From Coptis chinensis (Eukaryota > Streptophyta > Magnoliopsida > Ranunculales > Ranunculaceae), in contig CM027377.1 in NCBI GenBank assembly GCA_015680905.1, positions 10,874,501 through 10,938,500 of the forward strand: a stretch of DNA of 64,000 nucleotides, given 5' to 3'. The number at the start of each line of letters is the position of its first letter. The first letter of the stretch is position 1. Shown here one piece after another: positions 1 to 10,893 of the stretch. Below the pieces are notes generated by a model. It was not told where the DNA came from. It did not search any database and saw nothing but the letters and a program-made list of their open reading frames with translations. The translations under genes and the position numbers were made by a program.

Positions 1-102
1 GCTCCCGATTAGTGCTTAAACTGCACAGCTTTTGATGATGTGGACCAATCAGAATTTAGGGACATGAAAAATGTGTATGTCCACAAATTTGCTTTTTTTT
101 TT

Positions 103-254
103 AGGGTTAATTCGATTTTTGCCCCACTTTTAATAGGGTATTCAGCGTTTGGCTCTTGTAAGTTCAGTAATTCGTTTTTGGACCCAATTCTGTCAGTTGA
201 CTTGGTCAACTTTAACTGCTCCGTAGGTTTTGCTCCTCATAATTTCAAAATGGC
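103..254 (+). repeat. Left terminal inverted repeat of the MULE
   Basis: This stretch pairs with 8080-8206 in inverted orientation. Matching blocks include the outer TTAAT and CCCCACTTTTAATAGGG stretches, GTCAGTTGACTTGGTCA, CTTTAACTG and TTTCAAAAT, with indels between them. Confidence 0.85.
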
Positions 255-441
255 CTAAATACCCCTCACGTGTGCCACACGTGTTTTTTTTTAATTAACA
301 AAAACTAATAACACGTGTCCAAATCTAACGGTTGGGATCCAAGGGTTATTAGTGACTAGCCGTTGGAGCTTTGAATGTTGCTCCCAATGGATATACTGGT
401 CATCTATAAGTACTGGACCAATTGCTTATTGGTTTTTGCTC

Positions 442-967
442 ATGTCTAACTCCAAATCAAATAATACAATTGGGGTGGGGGGGGGGGGGGGGGTGTTTGG
501 AGTTGTCATCGTTGGTGCACCAAAGGTTTGTATTTTGTTTGAAGGATATCTCACAGTCCATTAATGGAGGAAGGGCTAAAAGCTTAAAAGTTATTTTGAA
601 ACAGGGGTCAAAAACAAAAATATATGTAAATGGAATGACTAAATTTCAATTTATGTTTGTTTTGTAGGTTTGTCAATTGTGTTTTGAAGTTGGGCATTAT
701 GCTCCTACATGTAAGTACTTTGGGATGCATTGCCCTCGTGCTTGTTGTTGTGACTTTATGAAAGTGGTTTTTGGTCGTGTTAACAGTGGACAACAAGGAA
801 TTCTAGAATACAAGTATTTGAAGTGCTCGTTTGACCAATGTAGTGTTGTGGAGTGGATCTACTTTGACAGAAAAATTGAGAATGAAGCTTGCAACCTGTG
901 CAAAGAAGAATTTGAGCTGTGTGAAGTGTGTAGCCTATGCAATGGGTGTCATATACCTAATGTTTGA
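442..967 (+). CDS. CCHC/GRF-like zinc-finger protein carried in the MULE (possible captured gene)
   Basis: Two exons fit: 442-525 and 668-967, joined in frame (phase 0) through a GT-AG intron at 526-667, giving about 127 residues. Exon 1 is short and runs through a poly-G tract (glycine run). Exon 2 opens with a CX2CX3GHX4C zinc knuckle, followed by a C-P-R-A-C-C segment, a lysine/glycine stretch, then YLKCSFDQC and a W-x-Y-F-D ending, which resembles the GRF zinc finger. More cysteine pairs (CNLC, CEVC, CNGC) follow. It lies just inside the left TIR and opposite in direction to the transposase, as expected for a gene picked up by a MULE. The family assignment rests on cysteine spacing only, and expression is unknown. 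The poly-G run may be a length-variable or misassembled spot. Confidence 0.45.
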
Positions 968-1499
968 GCCAATAGTGTTAGTGTGTGAGGGATTGTGTAC
1001 TGCTAACTGTATTGCTATGTATTACTATGTAATGAAGTCTATTATCTAAGAAGAAATTGAAGTTGCTATATATATTACAAAATGCATCCAGTACATAACA
1101 AACTTCATCCATTACATAGACACTGTAAGTACAGAAATCCTACTTCATCCCTTACATTGCATTCCAAGTTTCTACATTCATTACAACACCAAAAGACAAG
1201 ACATAACCAACCTAACCAAAATTCATAGTTCGAAATGACAAGACAAAACAAAAGGAACATATCAACATGTCTTTACAACCCCCACAAAAGACCAGCAACA
1301 TGTCTTTCCAACCAACTACCAACATCAACATTTACTTGCTGCATAAACACTCATTCAGTCACATTAAATAAAAAAAAAACAAAATTAATAATTTTAAACA
1401 GAATCAAAGAATCATGTACTGGTCACTTCTTCCTCTTTTGCTTGAGGTGAATCTGCAGAGCTTCAAACTATTGTGCACACATTAAAGCTTGCACAACCA
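968..1499. other. AT-rich spacer inside the MULE, no gene seen
   Basis: This stretch has short repeats of the type cattacat/acttcatcc and no reading frame that I can relate to a family. It probably contains the 3' untranslated part of the zinc-finger reading frame. Confidence 0.5.
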
Positions 1500-1931
1500 T
1501 CATTGGTTGTGTTTATGTTTGTACTTGTGCTTGACTTCCCCCAGCAGCTTGTGTCTATCTTGAACTTCCTTCTCCCTTAGCACCCTTATCCTTTCTAGAT
1601 TTTGTTTTAGGGATGATAATATACTCATCCACATACTCCTTACAATACTCTTCCCAAGCTTCCTTCTCCCAATCACATAGATCTTCACTTGGTAGTCCTA
1701 CAACCACCCTTTAATTTGTTCCTCTTTCTTGTCCCTATAATTATGGATATAAGCATGGACTTCTTCAATAGAAACATCATGACCATGCTTATCCACATAA
1801 GCTCTGGCAGCCAAAACCTCATAATTATGGTAGTTATTATAGCCAAATCTAATAGCACTCATGAGATGAGGTGGATATTCATAACCCTTATCTATATTTT
1901 TCCCCGTATCCTTATTCTTCCCCTTCTCCAT
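1500..1931 (-). pseudogene. Unrecognised reading frame inside the MULE
   Basis: A minus-strand frame begins with MEKGKNKDTG and continues with a segment containing YEYPPHLMSAIRFG and EEVHAYIHNYRDKKEE. After about 78 residues it meets a stop. A second frame directly downstream continues with an acidic/aromatic segment (DLCDWEKEAWEEYCKEY) and a lysine-rich tail before a stop near 1556. The two together look like one protein broken by a frameshift. I do not recognise the family. Charged, coil-like composition and its position within the MULE suggest an element-encoded accessory ORF or a captured host fragment. Confidence 0.3.
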
Positions 1932-2299
1932 TTGATATGAGATGTGTGAGAGAGATATTCAAAGTGAAATGTGTGTGAGTGAGATGTGAGATGTGAGATG
2001 TGAGAACTAAAGAATGGTGCGAGAGATATCCTTATAGCAAACACAGATGTAGGAACATTTAAGACATTTAATATTGGGTAAAAAATAACAGTTACCAAGT
2101 CAAAATTTTGAAAACCAAAACTGAAGAAGTCCATGATTACATTAAAAGGTAAAGGTACAACACTACATAAAACACATGCGTGGGTATACATTAAAAGCTT
2201 CAATGTTAAGTACAATACCTACTAAGTATAATCAAACAATATAAATAATAAAAATACAAAAAACACTACTAAGTATAATACCTTCAATGTTAAGCACTA

Positions 2300-5200
2300 C
2301 TAAGTAGAACTTGTTGGAGGGGGTGGTGTTGCTTGGCTTGAGCTTGGTGGTGTGTCTTCACCAAACCAATAAGCCATTCCCCTACCACCCCTCCTCCCTC
2401 TACCTCCTCTTCTAGCCCTTAGAATATGGTCCATATTTGGCTAAGATTGCACATTGACCTCATTTGGCTGAGAATGGTTCATTTGTGTTTGTTGTTGCAC
2501 ATTGACCTCATCTGGATGTGTCTGGTTCATTTGTGTTTGTTGCTGCACATTCACCTCATTTTGTTCTTGACCTCTTCCTCTCTTTTGTCTCTTTTATGCT
2601 TTGGATAAACTCTTAGTTCCACCTTGTTGTCTCCTTTCACGTGTCCTCTTGTTATGGCCTGGTACATTGCATATCTTACAACATCTATTGTTTATGGGTT
2701 TATCCTCATCTACATCCCTAATTCTTAGTTTTCTAGGTTTTCCAGATTTTCTCTCAAGGGGTGGAGGTAGTACTTCATTACCAACTTTGACTTAGTAATT
2801 GACAAACATTCATAACTAAACATTAGGGGTATGAAAGCATTAACATGAAAATTAGGGTCCAAATATTTATTTACCTTATCCTAGTCTTCTTCATTATCAA
2901 AAGGATATATATAGCCAGCATAAATAGCTTTAAAGGACAGGACATTGTAGTATGAATTGCAATACCTAAATGCAAACAAGAAATGTAATGAACAAGTCAA
3001 TTTGTTACTCATTGATTGAAAACAAAAGTAGTAAAAGTACATGTACTATTTTCTAATAACTAACACACTTAATTACTATGCCCAGTTATATCTTTGTGTT
3101 CTCCTTTTTTCTAATAACACAAACTGCATGAATACATGGTATTCATGTCATCTACCATACAACACATGTACAACTCAAACCAGTCATATCTACCACAAAC
3201 TTCTTTTCACTCTTGATATTAATGACACAAAATGAGTTATGTTCAACTCCTTCAACAAATCCTTGAACTTTGTATTTGTTGTATTTTTTCTCTATCTTAT
3301 TTATAACTCCTTGAGCAGCTGACACTAAATCACCATGAACAAGTTCTTGTGAAATAATCCTCCTTTCATGGATCAACTTTATCACAGCAAGACTGTATTG
3401 ATCAATAAATTGCACTAGTGGTTTATCTCTAATCTTCAATATCCAAGAATTAAAGGATTCACTGAAGTTATTGGTAATAGCATCACATTTTATTATGAGA
3501 TCAAAATGTGACCTAGCCCAAGTGGATTTTGCTTCCCTCTCTAACCAATCCTTAGCTTCTTCATCCACAACCTCTATCTTCTCCATATAAATATCATGAT
3601 GACATTCTTTAAATGCTTCTGCTGCCCTCCAGTTCAAATATCTAAACAACTCACCCTTAAAATTCACCTTAAAGTTTTTGTATATGTGTCTAAAGCAATA
3701 CCTAAAGAATAATGGCAGAATACATGTAAATAAGTATAATGTAATTTATTACATGTGCTTATATTCTGGAAGCACTTCATTCACAGCCTATGAGATCCTT
3801 TTGTCTATCAGAGATAAATGTCAATGGATCCTTGTGTTTAATCAGATGAGGCCTAAGCTTGCTCAGAAGCTTCTTCTACTATGTATCCCCATTCTCACCC
3901 CTACAAACATATATAGCAATTAGGAATAACCCATTCTGTGCATCTAAGGCCATGACACTTAGACAACATCCACCATATTTCCCTTTCAAAAATTACCCAT
4001 CTAATCCAATCACAGGTCTACAGCCATTGACAAACCCATCCAATAATGCTTTGTAAGCAAGCAAGAATCTAACAAACTCATCTGTTTCAGCATGTTTGTA
4101 CCAATTCACTATACTTCCCTTATTCCTTTTCAATATCTGGTTTTTCAACTCAGATACTACTACATAACTATACTCATAATTCCCATTTATTTTCTCAAAC
4201 ATGCATCATGACTTTAGATTTCCAAGAAGTGTAATAAGATAACTCAACTCCATATATTCTGAAAACTTCCTTGTGAACATCTACAGGCTTCATGTTTGGG
4301 TGATCTCTAAGGAAATCCTCAAGAACTGTTGCAACCTATGGAGCTTTGGCCTATACAACACGATTCTTTCCATCAGCCTGACAAGTATGAGTCCCCACAT
4401 ATTTCCTTAACTTCACAGTATGGTTGTCTGTTGTGAGACTACATGCTACCTTCCAAGTGCATCCTTTAACCATTTCTTGATCTGAATGGTCTTCACCAAT
4501 ACAATAAATTTTGTACCTCTTCTTGTCATTTTGCTTTTGCCTGAAACTGAATATGTCTTGTATTTGCCAAAGTCTTAAGAAATTTCCTACATTCTTCCAT
4601 TGACTTCCATTGCATGCCAGGTTCTAGCTTCAAAACAAGTTCTTGTTTTACATCTTCATCCTCAACATTTTGGTATTGTTCCTAGTACAAGTTGTTATTT
4701 GTGAACTTCCCAAGACTATTAATCACATCATCAGCTTCTTTTTCAAGATCTGTTGCTTCATTCACCAAGTCATCAACATGTTCATCATCTTCTTTAGGTG
4801 TGAAATCTTCATCTTCATTATCAGATGAGTGGTACTTTCATACCTAGCTCTCATGTCCACACATGGACCACCAGCCTCAAACTTCTGAAAGTACCTTCCA
4901 AGTGCATCTTCATCTTCACTCTCATCATTCTATACAGTATCTTCACTCACATCACTCTGTATTGCATCAACAAATGCTTTTCCAGTTTCAAATAACTCAG
5001 CAAACTCATTCACAATATCTTCTGCAGTTTGTTTTATCTCTTCATATCCATCTTCACCTTGATTAGTGTTCTCAGTTATGAGACTAATGGGAATTATTGG
5101 TTCATTTGGAGAAGCTTGGTTTATTGGAGAGGAAAATCTAGGTGACCTTCTTACCTCAAAGTTAAGAATAGGGTGTTTGGTAGGTGTGCTTGGGCTTTGG

Positions 5201-5790
5201 GTTGAAACCAACTTAGACTTAGATTTTGTTGGAGGAGGAAAAGCTTGGTTTATTGGAGAAAGTTGTATAACTGGAGAGGAAAATCTAGGTGACCTTCTTA
5301 CCTCAAAGTTAATAATAGGGTGTTTGGTAGGTGTGCTTGGGCTCTGGGTTGAAACCAACTTAGACTTAGAAACAAAAACAATACTGGGGTTTTTATATTG
5401 TTTGGCATTGGGCTTACTATAGAGCTTAGGTTTAGGGACTTCAGTAGGTTGCATCATATCTGGAGTGACCATGGTGACAAACAAATGAAACTTTTGATCC
5501 CTTTCTGCCTTAATAGTATCCCACATTTTAAGAACTCCAACATCATTGTAAATGGTAGTCAAGAACCCTTTACAAATGCAATTAACACCATTAATGGGAA
5601 CATCATCCCCCACATATTTGTGAATATCTTCAATGAGCCCCATATAACTCAATTCCTCCCCATCTAACATAAGATGAAACTGAGAACGACCATGATAATC
5701 TAGATATTTCATTCTACCAAACACTATTTGCATCCATAAACCATCATAGCGTATCAGAAACTCTCTCTAACCTCTTAAAGGTGAAGCCAT
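2300..5790 (-). pseudogene. mudrA-type MULE transposase, broken
   Basis: Reading on the minus strand, a likely start (ATG at 5788-5790) is followed after seven codons by a stop, then by the MuDR N-terminal domain (4930-5733) with a repetitive proline/serine linker containing two copies of SPSTPTKHPI. Further on are the region before the catalytic core (4243-4600), the core with GCRPVIGLDG (first catalytic Asp; about 3993-4202) and TFISDRQKG (second Asp), then FNSWILKIRDKPLVQFI (3152-3667). A tail with YCNSYYNV (about 2890-2960) resembles the usual C-terminal zinc-knuckle region. The C-terminus is proline/serine rich and ends near 2300. Several stops and frameshifts between the blocks show it is inactive. 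The family assignment is firm; the exact exon borders are not. Confidence 0.8.
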
Positions 5791-6511
5791 AACTTTGGAA
5801 ATGCATATTTATATAGAATCAGTTGCATACATACACTATACCTAAGCATACAGCATATAAACACATAGAACATGCATACAAACACAGACATCATGATTAA
5901 ATAAGCTTTAACAATAGCAACATGCTAAATTTGTAAAATAAAAATATAATTAGACGATCTCCCCAAAGTAACGTTCAATATGCACAATAAACCCATAATT
6001 TGATGAAAGTCCCAATTTTTTACAAGAAATTGGGGCCAATTTATGTACAAAGTACAAATAGAACTCTAATTTGACGAAAGCCCCGTTTTATGTGGTATCA
6101 TTTGGGCTAATTTATGTTCAATTTAAAAAACCCCCAAATTTCGAAAGTAACTGTAGTTACAAATTTAAAACTACCATTCAGTAATTTCTAGGGTTTGGTC
6201 CCCACATTCCTTATTATATTCATCACTTTTCATGTATCACAACAACACAACAAAATTCCCACAAAATTACATGCAACACTAACATAAAGGTCGTATCTTT
6301 CCACACACTTGATCCAACTCACACTGTTCCAACGAAATGAAAAGCTTCCTACTCACTTAATTGAACACATTGTTTTAAAGGGTAGTGATGTTTTAAACTT
6401 GCTTCACTTGTACAGATGAAGTGATAATATAATGAATTGAAGAGGAGATGATGAGTGATGAAGTGATGAAGTGATATGATGACTTGAAGAGGAGTATGGT
6501 TTTGGAGTGAG
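5791..6511. other. Non-coding part of the MULE upstream of mudrA
   Basis: AT-rich sequence without a supported gene. It presumably contains the transposase promoter and 5' leader. It ends at the target duplication of the nested element. Confidence 0.5.
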
Positions 6512-7793
6512 AAAAAATGCATCGATGGGTAACGAATTATAGACGAAATCAAACATTGGGGCTTAAACTTTTTTTTGAGCAAATTTGGGTAACAAAGTGT
6601 ACCACGTTTTGCAACGTTGGCTTATGTTACACTTTCGTCCATTTTTTTCACACGTGGCACATTATTTTTCATTTTCTCTAATTATTTTCCTATGTGGCTA
6701 TGTAAAACTTGCCACGTGTTATGCTAACACAAAACACAGCCCCCAGCAACTACTTGTCACGTAGGAGGCATGTGAGTAAAGTAACTCTGCTGCTTACCAA
6801 AGTAGGAGAACAAAACATCTGAAACTGAAACAATTCAAAGAAACAAACAAACAAACCCAATATGCATCTTCATCACTGATACTAAAATCAGAAAACCTGT
6901 TCTTCTCTCTCCTTTGAGAAACTCGTACAAACTGTTAATCATAATCTTAACCGATTCATCTAGAGCCTTCTTTGATGTAGGATCAACGCCAGAATAACCC
7001 ACTAACTGAAAATGATCTTCTCAAAGAAAATCAACAACAGTCTTACAACCGTCATCAGTAAATTAAAGCAATTGATTACAACTTTTTCTTGTTTGTTATC
7101 ATCGATGAGCTTTGAAGTAGGAGTGAAATTAGATGGGGAATCGTTTGTTACAATTGAATTAGTCAAATCTGATAAAGCAATTGATGAGTTCTGAAACTGG
7201 AAACACATAATTAAGTAAAGAATATGAGAAATTGGAATGAAAATTAACAAAATTATTGATCGATATGCATATTACCTCTGAGAAATCAGGTGATTGATTA
7301 ACAAGTTTTTCATAATCGATTGATGAATTGATTGATTCATTGATGTCAACAACAATTGCTTCTTCAAAAGTCGAAATAAGAGATTTTGTAACAAGGATCT
7401 ATAGGGAGAGAAAAGAAATGAGAAATTGAAGTGGTGATAATTGAATTAAATAAAAATTGAGCTCACTGGTTCAGGTTTTGAAGAAGAAATTTTCTTCAAT
7501 GGAGTTTCTTCGATCGACGAGTTGTTGATGATGATGAGTTCTGATGGTTTTCTCCATGCGCTGACATACTGTGTAGCAACGCCGTGACAAATTTTACATA
7601 GCCACATAGAAAAATAATTAGAGAAAATGAAAAATAACGTGCCACGTGTGAAAAAAAATGGACGGAAGTGTAACAGAAGCCAACGTTGCAAAACGCGGTA
7701 CACTTCGTTACCCAAATTTGCTCAAAAAAAAGTTTATGCCCTAATGTTTGATTTCGTCTATAGTTCGTTACCCATCGATGCATTTTTTTTTTC
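6512..7793. mobile_element. Nested non-autonomous MULE (Pack-MULE candidate)
   Basis: Inverted repeats of about 210 bp (6512-6719 and 7583-7793) begin AAAATGCATCGATGGGTAAC and run inward through the CATAGCCACATAG region. The element is flanked by a near-perfect 12-bp direct repeat, TTTTGGAGTGAG at 6500-6511 and TTTTGGAGTGGG at 7794-7805, longer than but compatible with the usual 9-11 bp MULE duplication if an extra base or two match by chance. No transposase is encoded. The 0.86-kb interior carries an intron-containing gene fragment on the minus strand, which is the definition of a Pack-MULE. It inserted into the larger MULE. Confidence 0.8.
6897..7560 (-). pseudogene. Captured multi-exon gene fragment in the nested Pack-MULE, family unknown
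   Basis: Four minus-strand blocks splice together without breaking the frame: about 7560-7467, 7398-7276 (123 nt), 7196-7080 (117 nt) and 7005-6897, each bordered by GT and AG. The joined product has about 115-120 residues, is serine/lysine rich, and contains stretches such as SLISTFEEAIVVDINES and VDPTSKKALDESVKIMINS. I do not recognise the protein. No ATG lies in frame at the upstream end, so the copy is probably a fragment of a larger host gene or borrows a start from the TIR. Frame retention across three introns is evidence that it derives from a real spliced gene. It does not prove that it is expressed. Confidence 0.45.
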
Positions 7794-8000
7794 TTTTGGA
7801 GTGGGTTAGAGTGAGAGAGACAACAACTTAGTAAATGAGAGAGACGAGGGTTTCATAAGCTTTAAGAAACCCAGAAGATAACTTGTTTTCCCGCTTTGGA
7901 GTGGATTGGAGTGAGAGAGACAACAACTTAGTAAATGAGAGAGACGAGGGTTTCATAAGCTTTAAGATAAGAAACCCAAAAGATAACTTGTTTTCCCACG
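7794..8000. repeat. Tandem duplication of a ~100-bp unit
   Basis: Two adjacent copies (starting near 7794 and 7894) share GGAGTG, then GAGAGAGACAACAACTTAG, then ACGAGGGTTTCATAAGC and GATAACTTGTTTTCCC. The first copy begins with the target duplication of the nested MULE. Confidence 0.8.
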
Positions 8001-8079
8001 TTCTCCACCACATTCTCGTGAAATTTTACAAAACTAGTATTTACAAGATTCATGCGCAACTCACCTGAAAAGTAAAATT

Positions 8080-8206
8080 GCTATTTTGAAAATGTGCTAC
8101 GAACAGTTAAAGCTGACCAAGTCAACTGACACAACTGGAGCCAAAAATACAGGAGCCAAAAGCTGAATACCCTATTAAAAGTGGGGCCAAAATCAAATTA
8201 ATCCCT
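8080..8206 (-). repeat. Right terminal inverted repeat of the MULE
   Basis: Inverted counterpart of 103-254; the outer end is ...TTAATCCCT at 8206. Confidence 0.85.
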
Positions 8207-8539
8207 AAAAAGCAGCAAATAGTTTACCAACGCGACACATTGCCCAGCTAAAACAGATGTTGGCAATTCCTAATTTCACGAATGTCCAGTGCCTGTGACG
8301 TGATCTCATTTATGATAAAACCGATCAACAATTTCTAATTGCAAATACAAAAGAAAAGAAAAAACTATAATTCATTGTATCGCTCTTCAAGTTTCATTTC
8401 CTCTTTTCTTTCCCTTCTTAATCCATATAAAACTTGATACATTTATCCCTGGAAAACTAATCATACGGTATGATCAAGATAAAGAACTCTGTCTTTCCCG
8501 ATCTCCATTATCCAGTATTTTTACACAGGAACAAAAGCT

Positions 8540-10760
8540 TCAAGAGAGGCTAACATGCATTTCCTCCCCGACAGTTGTCAGAGTTTCTTCAACCCTGGAA
8601 CAGCAGAAGTGGAAGTATATTAAGCATACAAACAAAAAAGTAGTAATCAAATGACGATCGGGAAATAAACAGTGAAATGCTATATTTTCCTTTTTCTACC
8701 TGTGAGTTTCAATATTGACCTCGACAAGCCATGTTGTTAAATATACCTGCAATAGTATCTCATCAAAAGAGGAAAAATCAGTTCAAGTTTCGTTACTTTA
8801 TTAATAAAATAAAATAAAAATTAGAGGGTTAAGCAGACCCACACTGGTTACATCGAAGGACCCTAGCCCGAAGGCTTACATTGCCCGAAGGCTCATCAAC
8901 CCCAAAGGGCCACTAGCCCAAAAGTTCATCAACCCCGAAGGGAACCTAGCCTGAAGGCTCTCACTGATGCGCCATTTTGAGTAGACCCAACCGGTTACTT
9001 CAAAAGATGATCCAGTATTCTAATTAACAAACTTCTAGGTCCAGGCCCTATGGGGACTAATTCCACAAATCAGAAATTGCTGCATATGGACTAAGAAGGC
9101 ATACTTTTACAGGAGTCAAGAAAGTATCTTAAATACAATTACATATATTAGAAGTATAATCACACAGATTTTGTCTCAGACCACCATTTTAGAGAAAATC
9201 AGAATTACTAAATGTCCCTTCTGTATGTGTTTTAAATTAATCAACAGATTGCAGGATATACCTGTAAAACCTCATGATCTGGACGATTGTTAGATCGTAC
9301 AGTTACAGGAAAATCAGATTCCTGATCATATATTCTGGGAGGAAGCGGCTGACAAGTTTCTTCGCAGTACAAGCCACTTGAAATTAAATCTTCAAATTCT
9401 CCTTGATAAAGTTCATCTGCCCAACTTATTTTCTCTGTTTTTTGTTTTTCACCGGTGATAGAGAACAACTCAACCACAAGCAGTCTCTGTGAGTGTCATT
9501 AGGTACCCCAGAAAGATAAGTACTTGAAATAAAATACAAGACTTAGATTGTATATGATAGAGGATGGCCCCCAAGATAACAAAAAATGCAGTAGCAAAGT
9601 TATAGTAGGCAATAGTGTTACAAATACAAAGACAATAAAAGAAAAAATTTGATTACTTACTTTCAACAATAGCTCTGAGGCAAACATCTTAACAAACTCC
9701 TGTGCCAATTTCTCTGAAAATTTAAGACATTAATTAGCACTGTTAATAAAATGTTTTCACTTTCTCAGACATTATATTCCAAGTATCACAGAGGCTGATA
9801 ACTATTCATAACGGTAGGAAGCTGTAGGCAGTATGTTAGGTGAATAGAAAATTAGAAAAGTAACCACCAAGATAAACACAGATCAATCTTAAAGCGAAAG
9901 CCTGCATTGAACTATAGCTGTGCAGGATATCCAGAGAGATAGACACCCTATACATACAATTAGAGGTAACCGACACATACGTTCCTAGGGGCTAGGGAAC
10001 TTGATCTAACTCTATTTTCTTGGGAAAGCAGTAGATAGAGTAGTGGTACAAAGTTAAATCAGTAATGCTGCAATTAACAATTCAAAGTTCCAAATAAGGC
10101 ATGCGGACAAGTTTAAACATATGGAGCATACCATGATACGGAACTGACCAAAATGTGAAAACAGGAATCCCGCCACCGTCACCAAGATCATTCCTATTAT
10201 CCTCAGAATGACTTGAATATTGCATAAGTGGACTACCAATGGGTCCTTTCATGAAACACCGCATAGATCTGGAATCACTAATCATGTGAGCAACAACAGC
10301 TACCTATACATCAAATGAACGAGACATTTACAAAAACAACCATCCATAGTCGAATGATTAAAATTTATTTGAAATGCTAAAAAATAATATACCATGTCCT
10401 TGTAAGAAGATATAAGCTTCTTCGTGTAAGTTTCCTGATACAAAGAAGATTAGTTATATGAAAAATATGTCTAACAACAACAAGAATGTTATTATACCAT
10501 AAAATTACCTGCTGCTGAGCCAATTTGAAGGAAGCCATCTCTTTAATATTCCGCATATCACTCAAAACACCCAATTCCATCAACGGCAAATACCTAATTG
10601 ATAGATAAGAGTTTACGAGCGACGTGGCGTGGGACCGCCCGTTTGACGAAGCTGAAACCCATTTTTGTTTATGAGAGACCAATTTCAACCATTGGTTTTT
10701 CAAGTTCCTCTGTGCTGCTGGTCTCCATAGTCTCGATGAATTTGAGTTTTGAGGTTGCAT
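8540..10760 (-). CDS. Conserved plant protein of unknown function, seven exons
   Basis: Exons on the minus strand are 10760-10509, 10434-10393, 10303-10132, 9713-9661, 9486-9262, 8746-8700 and 8594-8540, all with GT-AG borders and consistent phases, giving 281 residues. The N-terminal part holds LWRPAAQRNLKNQW and SNGRSHATSLVNSYLS. The middle holds SYKDMVAVVAHMISDSRSMR, a GDGGGIPVFTFWS segment, and an amphipathic FVKMFASELLLKRLLVVELF helix. The C-terminus ends VGEEMHVSLS. No signal peptide or membrane span is obvious. I recall this as a plant-conserved uncharacterised family, but can assign no function. The start at 10760 is the first in-frame ATG; the LWRPAA block ten residues later matches where I expect homologues to begin. 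It is divergently transcribed from the Asterix gene 133 bp away. Intron 5 contains a repeat insertion. Confidence 0.85.
8822..9000. repeat. Dispersed repeat in intron 5 of the unknown gene
   Basis: The segment starts AGAGGGTTAAGCAGACCCAC and contains several variants of AGCCCGAAGGCTNA and CATCAACCCCNAAGG in tandem, ending near GTAGACCCAACCGGTTAC. A related, inverted piece (GTGGGTCTGCCTTAACCCTC) lies at about 28165-28190 in the UGT-B intron, so this is a dispersed element, perhaps SINE-like. The superfamily is unresolved. Confidence 0.45.
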
Positions 10761-10893
10761 CTTTTTTTCCCACAGCTTGAAACTTATTAATTATATTTTT
10801 TCTAATTGGGCTGAAAGTTGGGCCGGGTAAAGTTAGGCCCATTATTTACATAAATAAAAGTTGAACAAGATGTGAATCTGAGGAGAGAGAGAG
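10761..10893. promoter_or_regulatory. Short bidirectional promoter with Site II (TGGGCY) motifs
   Basis: Only 133 bp separate the start codons of two divergent genes. The interval holds TGGGCT (10807-10812), TGGGCC (10819-10824) and GGCCCA (10836-10841, TGGGCC on the other strand). Site II motifs are known plant elements bound by TCP factors in promoters of housekeeping and proliferation genes. Both 5' leaders must lie inside this interval. Co-regulation is an inference. Confidence 0.6.

Larger units (their letters stand above)
103..8206 (-). mobile_element. Mutator-like DNA transposon (MULE), decayed, probably once autonomous
   Basis: The two ends are long inverted repeats (103-254 and 8080-8206), which match closely when one is reverse-complemented, starting AGGG(A/T)TAATT and sharing TTTTAATAGGGTATTCAGC. 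The interior carries a mudrA-type transposase on the minus strand (2300-5790), a small plus-strand zinc-finger reading frame near the left end, and a second, nested MULE (6512-7793). Long TIRs plus mudrA define the Mutator superfamily. The expected 9-bp target duplication is not clean: acaaattt lies to the left and gcaaatag to the right if a short GCTTTTT stretch is counted as TIR, so the insertion is old or the ends are slightly misplaced. The transposase has stops and frameshifts, so this copy cannot move by itself. Confidence 0.85.

Noticed and set aside
352-667. Overlapping plus-strand frames through the poly-G tract
   Set aside because: The glycine or tryptophan runs come from the homopolymer. 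Only the frame that splices to the cysteine-rich exon was kept.
4863-5422. Plus-strand open frames opposite mudrA
   Set aside because: They are shadows of the repetitive proline/serine linker of the transposase on the minus strand.
103-8206. Clean 9-bp target duplication for the outer MULE
   Set aside because: Flanks acaaattt and gcaaatag agree only in part, so no confident duplication is claimed.
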